The position numbers were made by a program, and so were the translations under genes. A DNA stretch of 15,314 nucleotides from Clostridia bacterium (GTDB lineage Bacteria; Bacillota; Clostridia; Lachnospirales; Bianqueaceae), in contig CAAFMN010000002.1 in assembly GCA_900764045.1 (NCBI GenBank), positions 1-15,314 of the forward strand. The letters are read 5' to 3'. Below are positions 8,122-13,738 of the stretch, piece by piece (position 1 is the stretch's first letter; the number at the start of each line of letters is the position of its first letter). Below the pieces are notes generated by a model. The model was not told where the DNA came from and searched no databases. It saw nothing but the letters and a program-made list of their open reading frames with translations.

Positions 8122-9104
8122 CAAAAACTGAAAGGAGCAGAATAGTGGCGCTGGGGGGTATAGGAGCCGTGATCATCCTGCTGGTATGGGGGATCATCGC
8201 CACATTACCGAAAAAAGAGGACGGCAGGGAGGAAGAAGTGAGGCTGCGCTCTGAAATCAAGGACAACTTCACGCTCAAGGACATGCTCGGGAGTGTGGAA
8301 AAGGAAATGGAGAACCGGAGAGAAAACCGCATGCCCGGTGGAGGGAATTACGGAATGGATGAACCCGAGGACACCGTTTCCCCGGAAAGCGAGATACAGC
8401 GCATCCGGGAACTGATCAGACGCAACGAACAGACCCTCGGAAGCGGTCCGCTTTCCGGAACGGAACAGCCCGCCCCCTCCGCCTTCAGGGAGAAGGAGAT
8501 GACGGACGGTGAGGAGGAGAAACCGGGGAAGACGGAACCGGAGGACACGGTTCCCGAAGAGACTCCCCGGAGAGGATTCAACAGCGTGCGCCTTGTCCGG
8601 CAGGACGAGAGGAACGTCATACGGGCATTCGTACATTCCACACAGACGGTCATGGTCGGAGCGACGCTGAAGATGCAGCTGGCGGAGAACTGCCTTACGG
8701 ACGACGGACAGCGCATCCGCAAGGGAACACCGGTGTTCGGGGAGGTGACCGGAATCGACGGGGAACGGGTGCTGGTCAAAATCACCTCGGTGAATCTGGC
8801 CGGGAACATACTTCCCTTTGAAAAGGAGGTGTATTCCGAGGATGCCATGGAAGGCATATACGTTCCGGGAAATGCCAAGGCGGAAACCATCAAGGAGGCG
8901 GAAGCCGCGGGTGTCAGCGGAACGAACACAAGCATTTCCGGGGGACTTGACATGGGAAGCCAGATAGTGGCGGGCGCGGCGAACAGCGTCATCAACGCGA
9001 CCAAGTCGGCCGCAAGCAAGAATATCCGCAAGATAAAGGTGACCATCAAGACGAACTACCGGATACTGCTGAAGGATGCAAAAAGAATGAGGAAAGAAAA
9101 GTAA
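8118..9104 (+). CDS. traM: TraM, VirB10-like envelope-spanning protein
   Basis: A 328-aa protein with a short N-terminal cytoplasmic tail, one transmembrane helix (~10-30, VALGGIGAVIILLVWGIIATL) and a long acidic linker rich in E, P and G (~32-155). The C-terminal beta domain (~156-328) includes IRAFVHSTQTVMVGATLKMQL, RIRKGTPVFGEVTGI and the LPFEKEVYSEDAMEGIYVPG segment diagnostic for Bacteroides TraM. This is the VirB10 architecture, spanning from inner membrane to the outer-membrane core. TraL, usually between TraK and TraM, is absent; the two genes overlap by 4 nt. It is the last core gene before the accessory insertion, and its neighbour traN resumes 2.6 kb downstream. Confidence 0.92.
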   Translation: MTKTERSRIVALGGIGAVIILLVWGIIATLPKKEDGREEEVRLRSEIKDNFTLKDMLGSVEKEMENRRENRMPGGGNYGMDEPEDTVSPESEIQRIRELIRRNEQTLGSGPLSGTEQPAPSAFREKEMTDGEEEKPGKTEPEDTVPEETPRRGFNSVRLVRQDERNVIRAFVHSTQTVMVGATLKMQLAENCLTDDGQRIRKGTPVFGEVTGIDGERVLVKITSVNLAGNILPFEKEVYSEDAMEGIYVPGNAKAETIKEAEAAGVSGTNTSISGGLDMGSQIVAGAANSVINATKSAASKNIRKIKVTIKTNYRILLKDAKRMRKEK

Positions 9105-9155
9105 CGGAAACAATATGTAAAGTTATGGAACGAATCAAAAAAAATACTGGAAAAA

Positions 9156-9314
9156 ATGGAACAGATAAAAGAATTTATTGCGGAAGCAATAAGGCTTCCG
9201 CAAGTATGGATATATATGATAGCGCTTGTCATTGTGGGCTGGAATCTCCCGGCTGTCAGAAAAGGACTGAATAAAGATACAGACTCCTCAAACAAGCAGA
9301 AAGAGAACAGGTAA
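9156..9314 (+). CDS. Small single-span membrane protein (array member 1)
   Basis: A 52-aa ORF starting MEQIKEFIAEAIRLPQVW, followed by one hydrophobic helix (~17-35, VWIYMIALVIVGWNLPAV) and a hydrophilic Lys/Asn-rich tail ending KQKENR. No family is recognised. It is the first of a series of short membrane ORFs that mostly start ME(E/K/N) and lie between traM and traN. It starts 51 nt after the traM stop. The positive C-terminal tail suggests it faces the cytoplasm. Coding is inferred from the clean helix-plus-charged-tail pattern and repetition of the plan in its neighbours. Confidence 0.55.
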   Translation: MEQIKEFIAEAIRLPQVWIYMIALVIVGWNLPAVRKGLNKDTDSSNKQKENR

Positions 9315-9511
9315 TATGGCAAAACGGCCATTAACAACAAGTTACGGACTCAGACAGCTTTTACCGACAATTTGAAACGGGATTTGAAAGAGTGACAAAA
9401 TGAAGAGACATGGTCTGTTTCCTTTTCCGGGGAAGGACTTCTCCGCAGGATGAAAAAATCCGGGAGGTTATGAGAAAGTTATGAAAAACGATAAGTAAAA
9501 GGAGGAAAACT
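9315..9511 (+). other. Non-coding spacer, possible decayed copy of the downstream enzyme gene
   Basis: No convincing gene is seen. At 9316 the spacer begins with ATGGCAAAA, the same nine bases that start the deoxyribosyltransferase-like gene at 9512, but the frame closes after 19 codons. Near 9373-9392 it carries CGGGATTTGAAAGAGTGA, which faintly resembles the RFLKEF-coding end of that gene. It may be a scar of an earlier duplicate that has lost most of its body. This reading is weaker than for the spacers at 10287 and 10555. Confidence 0.3.
9499..9506 (+). promoter_or_regulatory. Strong Shine-Dalgarno-like site
   Basis: AAGGAGGA lies just before the ATG at 9512, with GGAGG at 9501-9505 and a 6-nt gap. 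Bacteroidales mostly use A-rich leaders with little Shine-Dalgarno complementarity, as the other genes here show, so this perfect site stands out and fixes the start of the following gene. It may reflect acquisition of this gene from another source. Confidence 0.5.
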
Positions 9512-9871
9512 ATGGCAAAAGTATATGTGGCAAGCAGCTGGAGCAACGAATACCAGCCATGGATCGTGGCTTTTTTAAGAGAACGGGGGCATGAGGTGTA
9601 TGACTTCAGGAACCCTGAAAGAAAAACGGACTTCTGCTGGTCGCAGATCAGCGGGAACTGGGAGAAAATGGAAACAGACGAGTACCTGGACGCGCTGGAG
9701 CATCCGCTGGCAGAAGCGGGATGGATGAAGGGGGCCGGAAAGAAAGTGATAGTATATCGGCGGCCGCAGAGACCGGAACTGATGTACAATCTCTTTGACG
9801 GGATATTCCCAACGGTTGCGGCACGCTTCCTGAAGGAGTTTGATGAAATGAATAATCATGCAGTTGTATGA
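9512..9871 (+). CDS. Nucleoside 2-deoxyribosyltransferase-like protein with an internal deletion
   Basis: A 119-aa protein. The start AKVYVASSWSNEYQP and HEVYDFRNPER (residues 27-37) match the phage- and mobile-element-borne family of nucleoside 2-deoxyribosyltransferase-like proteins of about 150 aa. The later AGWMKGAGKKVIVY and RPELMYNLFDGI also match. In that family, HPIA is followed by about 30 residues holding D-x-x-A, the ADACVLVLP strand and the GRSAHLEAGW loop with the presumed catalytic Glu. Here HPLA (64-67) runs straight into EAGW (68-71), so the intervening segment is missing while the frame is kept. The product probably lacks normal catalysis, although one Glu (E68) remains at the joint. 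The last codons (ARFLKEFDEMNN) recur in decayed form downstream. The family match is from memory of conserved motifs. Confidence 0.75.
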   Translation: MAKVYVASSWSNEYQPWIVAFLRERGHEVYDFRNPERKTDFCWSQISGNWEKMETDEYLDALEHPLAEAGWMKGAGKKVIVYRRPQRPELMYNLFDGIFPTVAARFLKEFDEMNNHAVV

Positions 9872-9886
9872 CATGGAAAAATTCTG
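9811..9886 (+). repeat. Spacer repeat, copy A (inside the 3' end of the enzyme gene)
   Basis: This stretch covers the last codons of the deoxyribosyltransferase-like gene (VAARFLKEFDEMNN and after), its stop, and the first codons of array member 2. It aligns with copies at 10287-10414 and 10555-10682 around CGCTTCCTGAAGGA and TGTATGACATGGAA. Here the sequence is part of an open gene, which indicates that the copies downstream are decayed derivatives rather than the reverse. Confidence 0.65.
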
Positions 9887-10058
9887 GTACTATGCACTTT
9901 CTGCCCTTCTGGTTATCTGCCTGAATGGATATATCCTACTCCTGTTCTCAGGGAAACTGGAAAATTTCATTCTCAGTATCGGGACTTTTGTAAAGAAGGC
10001 CATGCGAAAAATTAAAAAGTATTTAAAGGGGAAAAGGCATCCGCTAATCAGGAAGTGA
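9873..10058 (+). CDS. Small single-span membrane protein (array member 2)
   Basis: A 61-aa ORF: short N-terminus MEKFWYYAL, a hydrophobic helix (~8-29, including VICLNGYILLLF) and a strongly basic tail (KKAMRKIKKYLKGKRHP). I choose the ATG at 9873, one base after the stop of the preceding gene, over 9858. It gives the ME(E/K) start shared with the other array members, and the upstream bases TGTATGAC are repeated before member 4. The LCLN motif within the helix recurs in member 4 (LCLNILLF) and as LSLN in member 3, which supports common descent. The function is unknown; the cationic tail suggests a cytoplasm-facing or lipid-binding end. Confidence 0.6.
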   Translation: MEKFWYYALSALLVICLNGYILLLFSGKLENFILSIGTFVKKAMRKIKKYLKGKRHPLIRK

Positions 10059-10124
10059 AGTGCCTGTAAACTATTATAAACGGACTCTGAAAGTGACAAT
10101 AACGAATGATAAAAACTGAATGAT

Positions 10125-10304
10125 ATGGAAGAATTCTTATCGAAAAACGGCTCTGTGACCATCTTGCTTTTCTGCTTTCTTCTCAGCCTTAATATTGTTT
10201 CCCACATTTTGGGCTTTTGGAAGAGTTACTATGAATATTCAAGGAAAAAAGAAGAAGGCGTCAGAAAGGGACCGGACAGATGCAAAGAAGCATCCATGAA
10301 ATAG
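10125..10304 (+). CDS. Small single-span membrane protein (array member 3)
   Basis: A 59-aa ORF starting MEEFLSKNGSVT, with one hydrophobic helix (~11-31, ILLFCFLLSLNIVSHILGF) and a charged tail rich in K, E and R. It shares the ME-start and the LxLN helix motif with members 2 and 4. Its 3' end (last ~18 nt) and the following spacer belong to a 128-bp repeat found again at 10555, so member 3 plus spacer and member 4 plus spacer are duplicated units. No known family is recognised. Confidence 0.6.
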   Translation: MEEFLSKNGSVTILLFCFLLSLNIVSHILGFWKSYYEYSRKKEEGVRKGPDRCKEASMK

Positions 10305-10414
10305 ATTTGCATGATATCAGGGAGAGGAAAGCCCGGTTGACGGCGTGACACGCTTCCTGAAGGAATTTGACAGATTGAATAACTTAAAAACTGTATGACA
10401 TGGAAGAACTTTGG
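10287..10414 (+). repeat. Spacer repeat, copy B (128 bp)
   Basis: The sequence GAAGCATCCATGAAATAG and the following bases align with 10555-10682 over the whole 128 bp, with small indels; the first 45 bp differ at only about three positions. It spans the end of member 3, the spacer and the first codons of member 4. The spacer also encodes fragments reminiscent of the upstream enzyme: HEIDLHDIRERK (compare HEVYDFRNPERK) and TRFLKEFDRLNN (compare ARFLKEFDEMNN), joined with the middle missing. Confidence 0.8.
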
Positions 10415-10567
10415 AACAAGCTTGGGGCTTGGGGATATGCTGTCCCTATCCTTATGTTACTCTGTTTAAATATACTCTTGTTTACTGACATCTTTGAAAA
10501 GATTATAATAAGATGTTGGGTATATCTGGAGAATATCATAAGGAAAAGAAAAATGAAACATCCATGA
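10400..10567 (+). CDS. Small single-span membrane protein (array member 4)
   Basis: A 55-aa ORF: MEELWNKLGAWGYAV, a hydrophobic helix (~11-31 with PILMLLCLNILLF), then an amphipathic basic segment ending IIRKRKMKHP. The LCLN helix motif and the ATGGAAGAA start are shared with members 2 and 3. The upstream TGTATGACATGGAA matches the upstream of member 2. It begins inside spacer repeat copy B and ends inside copy C, so it is one period of a tandem duplication. Function is unknown. Confidence 0.6.
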   Translation: MEELWNKLGAWGYAVPILMLLCLNILLFTDIFEKIIIRCWVYLENIIRKRKMKHP

Positions 10568-10682
10568 AATAAATTGCATGATATCAGGGAGAGGAAAGAC
10601 CAGCCGTCGATGTGGCACGGTTCCTGAAAGAGTCTGATCAAATAAAGAATTAAAAAAACGATGTGATATGGGAATTATTTGG
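10555..10682 (+). repeat. Spacer repeat, copy C (128 bp)
   Basis: A direct repeat of copy B with an offset of 268 bp. It preserves GCATGATATCAGGGAGAGG exactly and encodes the degenerate ending VARFLKESDQIKN followed by TAA. It spans the end of member 4, the spacer and the start of member 5. The period is one small-membrane-protein gene plus one spacer. Confidence 0.8.
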
Positions 10683-10799
10683 GAAAAAGCAGATTACCTG
10701 ATCCGACTATTATTCATCATAGTATTAGGAATTGCATGTATACTTATAGTGATAGCCCCTCTTTATGGGGCACGGAACAATCAGCCGGAATCTGGGTAG
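10668..10799 (+). CDS. Small single-span membrane protein (array member 5)
   Basis: A 43-aa ORF starting MGIIWEKADYL, with one strongly hydrophobic helix (~12-33, IRLLFIIVLGIACILIVIAPL) and a short polar tail. It starts within repeat copy C, at the position homologous to the start of member 4 (GTGATATGGGA versus ATGACATGGAA). It is more diverged and lacks the basic tail, and could be decaying. The 87 nt to the next ORF are purine-rich, with no gene seen. Confidence 0.45.
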   Translation: MGIIWEKADYLIRLLFIIVLGIACILIVIAPLYGARNNQPESG

Positions 10800-10886
10800 G
10801 AAGGCGGAACCGGAGGACTGCCTGAAGAGGACAAGGGAAAAATGAGAAAGAAAAAGAATGAAAATGAAAATAAAAACTAAAGCAAA

Positions 10887-11120
10887 ATGGAAAACCTGTT
10901 GAGCCATGCCGGCATTTTCTTCACAATGGCTGCCGTACTGACATTTGAGGCAATCCTTCTCCGTCTGGCTTCAGAACCGGAAGGCGGGCGGGAAGTGAAG
11001 GCACGGAAAGGGGAAAGCCACCTGGGGGCATTCATACGTGAGAACTGGTACTGGCTGCTGTTGCTGTTTTGTGCGCTAGGAGCGCTTTGCTGTGCAATAC
11101 TGAGATCCTGCATGATATGA
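10887..11120 (+). CDS. Small two-span membrane protein (array member 6)
   Basis: A 77-aa protein, MENLLSHAGIF, with two hydrophobic helices (~8-27 and ~55-75) flanking a charged loop (EPEGGREVKARKGESH). The second helix is rich in Leu, Ala and Cys. It keeps the ME start of the array but is longer and has better codon quality (higher GC) than members 3-5, so it may be an independent gene. It is not recognised. Its stop overlaps the start of a possible 33-aa ORF (ATGA). Confidence 0.6.
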   Translation: MENLLSHAGIFFTMAAVLTFEAILLRLASEPEGGREVKARKGESHLGAFIRENWYWLLLLFCALGALCCAILRSCMI

Positions 11121-11218
11121 ATCAACAGGATACCTTCATTGCTTTTTGGTGGCTGACTGTGTGCTTATGGGCTTCTCCGCTTTCTTGCAAACAGTATATG
11201 AATACGCGGATTTTATAA
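11117..11218 (+). CDS. Possible small hydrophobic peptide
   Basis: A 33-aa ORF starting in the ATGA overlap with member 6: MNQQDTFIAFWWLTVCLW followed by a short polar end. The hydrophobic stretch (~7-20) is short for a membrane helix. The translational-coupling overlap is the main support. It may be a truncated array member or chance. Confidence 0.3.
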   Translation: MNQQDTFIAFWWLTVCLWASPLSCKQYMNTRIL

Positions 11219-11223
11219 GGGAG

Positions 11224-11661
11224 TCAGTAATGTGCATTGTCTTTCTCTCCTTTCTTTTCCTTGAGTATGGAAATGCCACCCGCAATAAACTGCAGCAGAT
11301 ACATTACCGACAGAACGGTTGAGAATAGCTTGAAACGGTTGCACTCCTCATTCAGAAAAAATAAACAAATGAAAATACTTATCATTACTGAAGAGGAAAG
11401 CATCGCCAAAGGGGTATAGAGTATCCTTGGATAGCTCACCGGACTTATCGCTGAAAGAAGAATTCCGACCCCCGTATACAAAGCGGAACTGCCCGATGTG
11501 AAAAGTACCTGTTCGTATACAGGAAGTTCCCGGAAAAAACAGGTGAAGTGAAAAAAGGTCGGGTACAGCATAAAAGTACACCCCAAGAGGCAAATAAGGA
11601 TCTTGACATAAGCGGGACCTATTTCAAGATCCTTGAGCAACTGATTGAGATTTGTATTCAT
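11224..11661 (-). CDS. Hypothetical four-helix membrane protein
   Basis: A 145-aa ORF on the minus strand, opposite to all other genes here. It starts MNTNLNQLLKDLE; I prefer the ATG at 11661 over an in-frame TTG at 11667. Four hydrophobic segments lie at about 19-40, 51-75, 80-103 and 112-130, followed by a charged tail (KEKKGEKDNAHY). The regular helix spacing and charged tail look like a real membrane protein rather than an antisense shadow, and no plus-strand gene competes. No family is recognised. A TATCTTTG element 27 nt upstream fits the Bacteroides -7 consensus. It converges on the end of the small-protein array and diverges from traN, so it may be regulated separately from the tra operon. 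Confidence 0.55.
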   Translation of the reverse strand: MNTNLNQLLKDLEIGPAYVKILICLLGCTFMLYPTFFHFTCFFRELPVYEQVLFTSGSSALYTGVGILLSAISPVSYPRILYTPLAMLSSSVMISIFICLFFLNEECNRFKLFSTVLSVMYLLQFIAGGISILKEKKGEKDNAHY

Positions 11662-11687
11662 AAGCAAACAACTTTAAAATTAGCATA

Positions 11688-11695
11688 CAAAGATA
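11688..11695 (-). promoter_or_regulatory. Candidate Bacteroides -7 promoter element for the minus-strand gene
   Basis: Read on the minus strand, this is TATCTTTG, matching the Bacteroides primary sigma -7 consensus TAnnTTTG. A start of transcription about 20 nt before the ATG at 11661 would follow. A clear -33 TTTG is not seen at the right distance, so the call is tentative. Confidence 0.3.
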
Positions 11696-11713
11696 TAGAA
11701 TTGAAAGAAAACC

Positions 11714-12868
11714 ATGAAACCGAACAGAATTTACATAACAGGACTGTTCCTGTCCGTTTTCCTTTCAGGGAAAGCCCAGAGGATCGAGGAGCTTCCGGCA
11801 GTGCCCCTTCAGATCGGGTACGAGAAGACCCTGCACCTGATATTCCCTACCGAGGTGAAGTATTACAGTATCGGCGGTGACTATGTCATCGGTGAGAAAG
11901 TCGGGAACTGCCCGGAGATCATACGCCTGAAAGCGGCCGAGGAGAATTTCCCGGGTGAGACTACCCTGTCGGTGGTGACAGCCGACACGAAGTTCTACTC
12001 CTATGCCATCAGCTATAACGCCCACCCGGTGGAGAGCTATGTGCGTGTGGACGGCCAGGCACCCGCGCCCCATACACTGCCGGTGGGAAAGGACAGGCAG
12101 ATGTTCCTCATTTTCCCGGCCGGAATCACCTATGTGGACTATGGCAGTACAAATGTGGAGGTTGAAAAGGCCGAGGGAGTGGACAACATCCTGGCAGTGA
12201 AAGCCACCGGAGAGTTTACGGAAGACACGAACATCTCGGCAGTGGTCGAAGGGGGGAAATTCTACACTTTCAATCTCCATTATGCCCCTTTCCCGGAACG
12301 TTTCAGCTTTGTCATTGACAAGGAAAAGACGCAAAGGGTGGCCATCCTTGACGAGAGGGAACGGTCAAGCGAACAGAAGGAAAGGATCAGGCAGGCAATC
12401 TCGAAGAGGATTCCCCTGGACCTGGGACTGAAGGACAAGAATGCCGGCATGGAGTTCGAGGTCGGAAACATCTTCATCGACGGGGACATCCTGCTGCTGC
12501 GAATGACGCTGACAAACCGCACACAGATAGGCTATACGACGGATTTCATGCGGTTCTATATCCAGGATGCAAAGATCCGCAAGAAGACGGCGGTGCAGCA
12601 GATCGAGCAGAACATCCTGTTCGCTTTCGACTACCCGGAGGAGATACCTGCACATGAGAGCCGGACGTTCACAGTGGCCATGAACAAGTTTACCATTCCT
12701 GACAAGAAAAGGCTCATCATCGAGATCCAGGAGAGAAACGGCGGCCGGCACTTTCTGTACAAACTTAAAAACAAGTCACTTCTGGGAGCGGAGGAAGTGT
12801 TCAGAAGCCTGCAGGAGCAGAAAACGGAAGATGAAGCGGACAGGATATTAAGGAGGATATCCAGATGA
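11714..12868 (+). CDS. traN: TraN (VirB9-like core protein) with duplicated N-terminal beta domain
   Basis: A 384-aa exported protein that would join TraM in the outer-membrane core of the conjugation channel. Residues 1-21 form a signal peptide ending GKAQ. Residues ~34-105 and ~124-194 are two copies of the same beta domain: LHLIFPTEVKYYSIG with TADTKFYSYAISYNAHP, versus MFLIFPAGITYVDYG with VEGGKFYTFNLHYAPFP. The TraN (DUF4138) proteins I know have one such unit. The C-terminal half (~220-384) has the family pattern GNIFIDGDILLLRMTLTNRT, IGYTTDFMRFYIQD and HESRTFTVAMNKFTIPD. It is longer than the usual roughly 300-330 aa, as the extra domain would explain. The M23 gene overlaps its stop (ATGA). 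Confidence 0.88.
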   Translation: MKPNRIYITGLFLSVFLSGKAQRIEELPAVPLQIGYEKTLHLIFPTEVKYYSIGGDYVIGEKVGNCPEIIRLKAAEENFPGETTLSVVTADTKFYSYAISYNAHPVESYVRVDGQAPAPHTLPVGKDRQMFLIFPAGITYVDYGSTNVEVEKAEGVDNILAVKATGEFTEDTNISAVVEGGKFYTFNLHYAPFPERFSFVIDKEKTQRVAILDERERSSEQKERIRQAISKRIPLDLGLKDKNAGMEFEVGNIFIDGDILLLRMTLTNRTQIGYTTDFMRFYIQDAKIRKKTAVQQIEQNILFAFDYPEEIPAHESRTFTVAMNKFTIPDKKRLIIEIQERNGGRHFLYKLKNKSLLGAEEVFRSLQEQKTEDEADRILRRISR

Positions 12869-13425
12869 AACTGCTGATGCTCATATTGTTCTTCCCCTTT
12901 TCTTTCGAGGGGGAAAACGGAAGGGAACTGCTCGATACGGCACTGGAAAAATGCAGCCGTCTGGAAAGCCTGGAAGCTTGCAGGGACATACTTTACCGGT
13001 ACGGGGTGGCAGACAGGCTCCCTCTGTCATGTCCCCTGAAAGACAAGTTCAGGATAAGCAGCCCGTATGGAGGCAGGATTCATCCCATAACGGGAAAACA
13101 TAGTTTTCATTCGGGAATCGATATGGCAGTGGAGCTGGCCGCACCGGTCCATGCCACCGCTTCCGGTACGGTCGTTTTCGCAGGAAGGAAGGGAGGCTAT
13201 GGAAGATGCGTCATCATACGGCATTCCTACGGCTTTGAAACGCTTTACGCACATCTGGCAGCTTACTATACGACGGAGGGCAAAAAGCTCGGGAAAGGGG
13301 CTGTTATCGGCTTTGTCGGGAGCACGGGCAGAAGCACAGGCTATCATCTGCATTATGAGATAAGAAAGAACGGTAGAACTATAAAACCATACTGGTATGG
13401 ATATGACAATTCAGGAAGAGATTGA
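12865..13425 (+). CDS. M23-family peptidoglycan endopeptidase
   Basis: A 186-aa LytM/M23 metallopeptidase, expected to cut peptide cross-links in the periplasm. A hydrophobic N-terminus (~1-14) may be a short signal sequence. The catalytic domain (~64-176) contains FRISSPYGGRIHPITG and the zinc ligands H82 and D86 in FHSGIDMA. It also has H130 in YAHL and the H161-x-H163 pair in YHLHYE, so all M23 signature residues are present. The fold core GTVVFAGRKGGYGRCVIIRH and the VGSTGRSTG turn are intact. Position directly after traN, with a 4-nt overlap, suggests it opens the cell wall for the conjugation channel, the job done by VirB1-type transglycosylases elsewhere. Confidence 0.92.
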   Translation: MKLLMLILFFPFSFEGENGRELLDTALEKCSRLESLEACRDILYRYGVADRLPLSCPLKDKFRISSPYGGRIHPITGKHSFHSGIDMAVELAAPVHATASGTVVFAGRKGGYGRCVIIRHSYGFETLYAHLAAYYTTEGKKLGKGAVIGFVGSTGRSTGYHLHYEIRKNGRTIKPYWYGYDNSGRD

Positions 13426-13738
13426 ACAGCTTGTATTAAGGTGCATCGCCGCCGACGGGCTGAAGGCATGCCCGAAGGATATTTCCTTTCTTGAGAAATA
13501 CAGGCTGAAGAACCTGTACTTCCTCTCCGTGAGGTATCGGATGGAAGGAACTGACTGCCCGGAACTTGACCGGAGGGCGGAGGGGCTGATCAGATGGAAC
13601 ATTTATTCCACGGATTTCCCGCTCCTTCGCCGGGTGTATGCCAGGGAGGGAAAGGAGGCGTTGATGAGATGCCTGTACCTGGAGGAGGGGTATTTCCGCA
13701 GATTCCTGGAACAGACCGGACTGGAGGAGAGGATATGA
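13397..13738 (+). CDS. Hypothetical protein, 113 aa
   Basis: Starts inside the last 29 nt of the M23 gene (MDMTIQEEIEQLVLRC; an ATG two codons later is also possible) and overlaps the next gene by 4 nt. The protein is predicted soluble and mostly helical, with many charged residues and aromatic patches (LKNLYFLSVRYRME, LYLEEGYFRRFLEQ). No signal peptide, membrane helix or known motif is visible, so a cytoplasmic role is likely. The pairing with an HTH protein immediately downstream may mean a regulatory or adaptor role, but that is only context. Confidence 0.75.
   Translation: MDMTIQEEIEQLVLRCIAADGLKACPKDISFLEKYRLKNLYFLSVRYRMEGTDCPELDRRAEGLIRWNIYSTDFPLLRRVYAREGKEALMRCLYLEEGYFRRFLEQTGLEERI

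Noticed and set aside
8205..9113. 302-aa open frame on the minus strand
   Set aside because: Antisense shadow of traM, which has clear family segments and a 4-nt overlap with traK.
10287..10682. CRISPR-like repeat pattern
   Set aside because: Repeats are 128 bp, only two full copies are present, and the intervening DNA is a coding gene; there are no cas genes.
11369..11560. Plus-strand reading MKILIITEEESIAKGV, then two TAG codons around SILG, resembling the start of topoisomerase III
   Set aside because: Only about 20 residues show resemblance, no GHL or later topoisomerase motif follows, and the opposite strand carries a continuous four-helix membrane ORF. Probably chance; a profile search of the read-through translation would settle it.
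11548..11880. 110-aa plus-strand frame overlapping the start of traN
   Set aside because: It overlaps the signal peptide and first domain of traN in another frame and shows no domain; its composition is that of a shadow frame.
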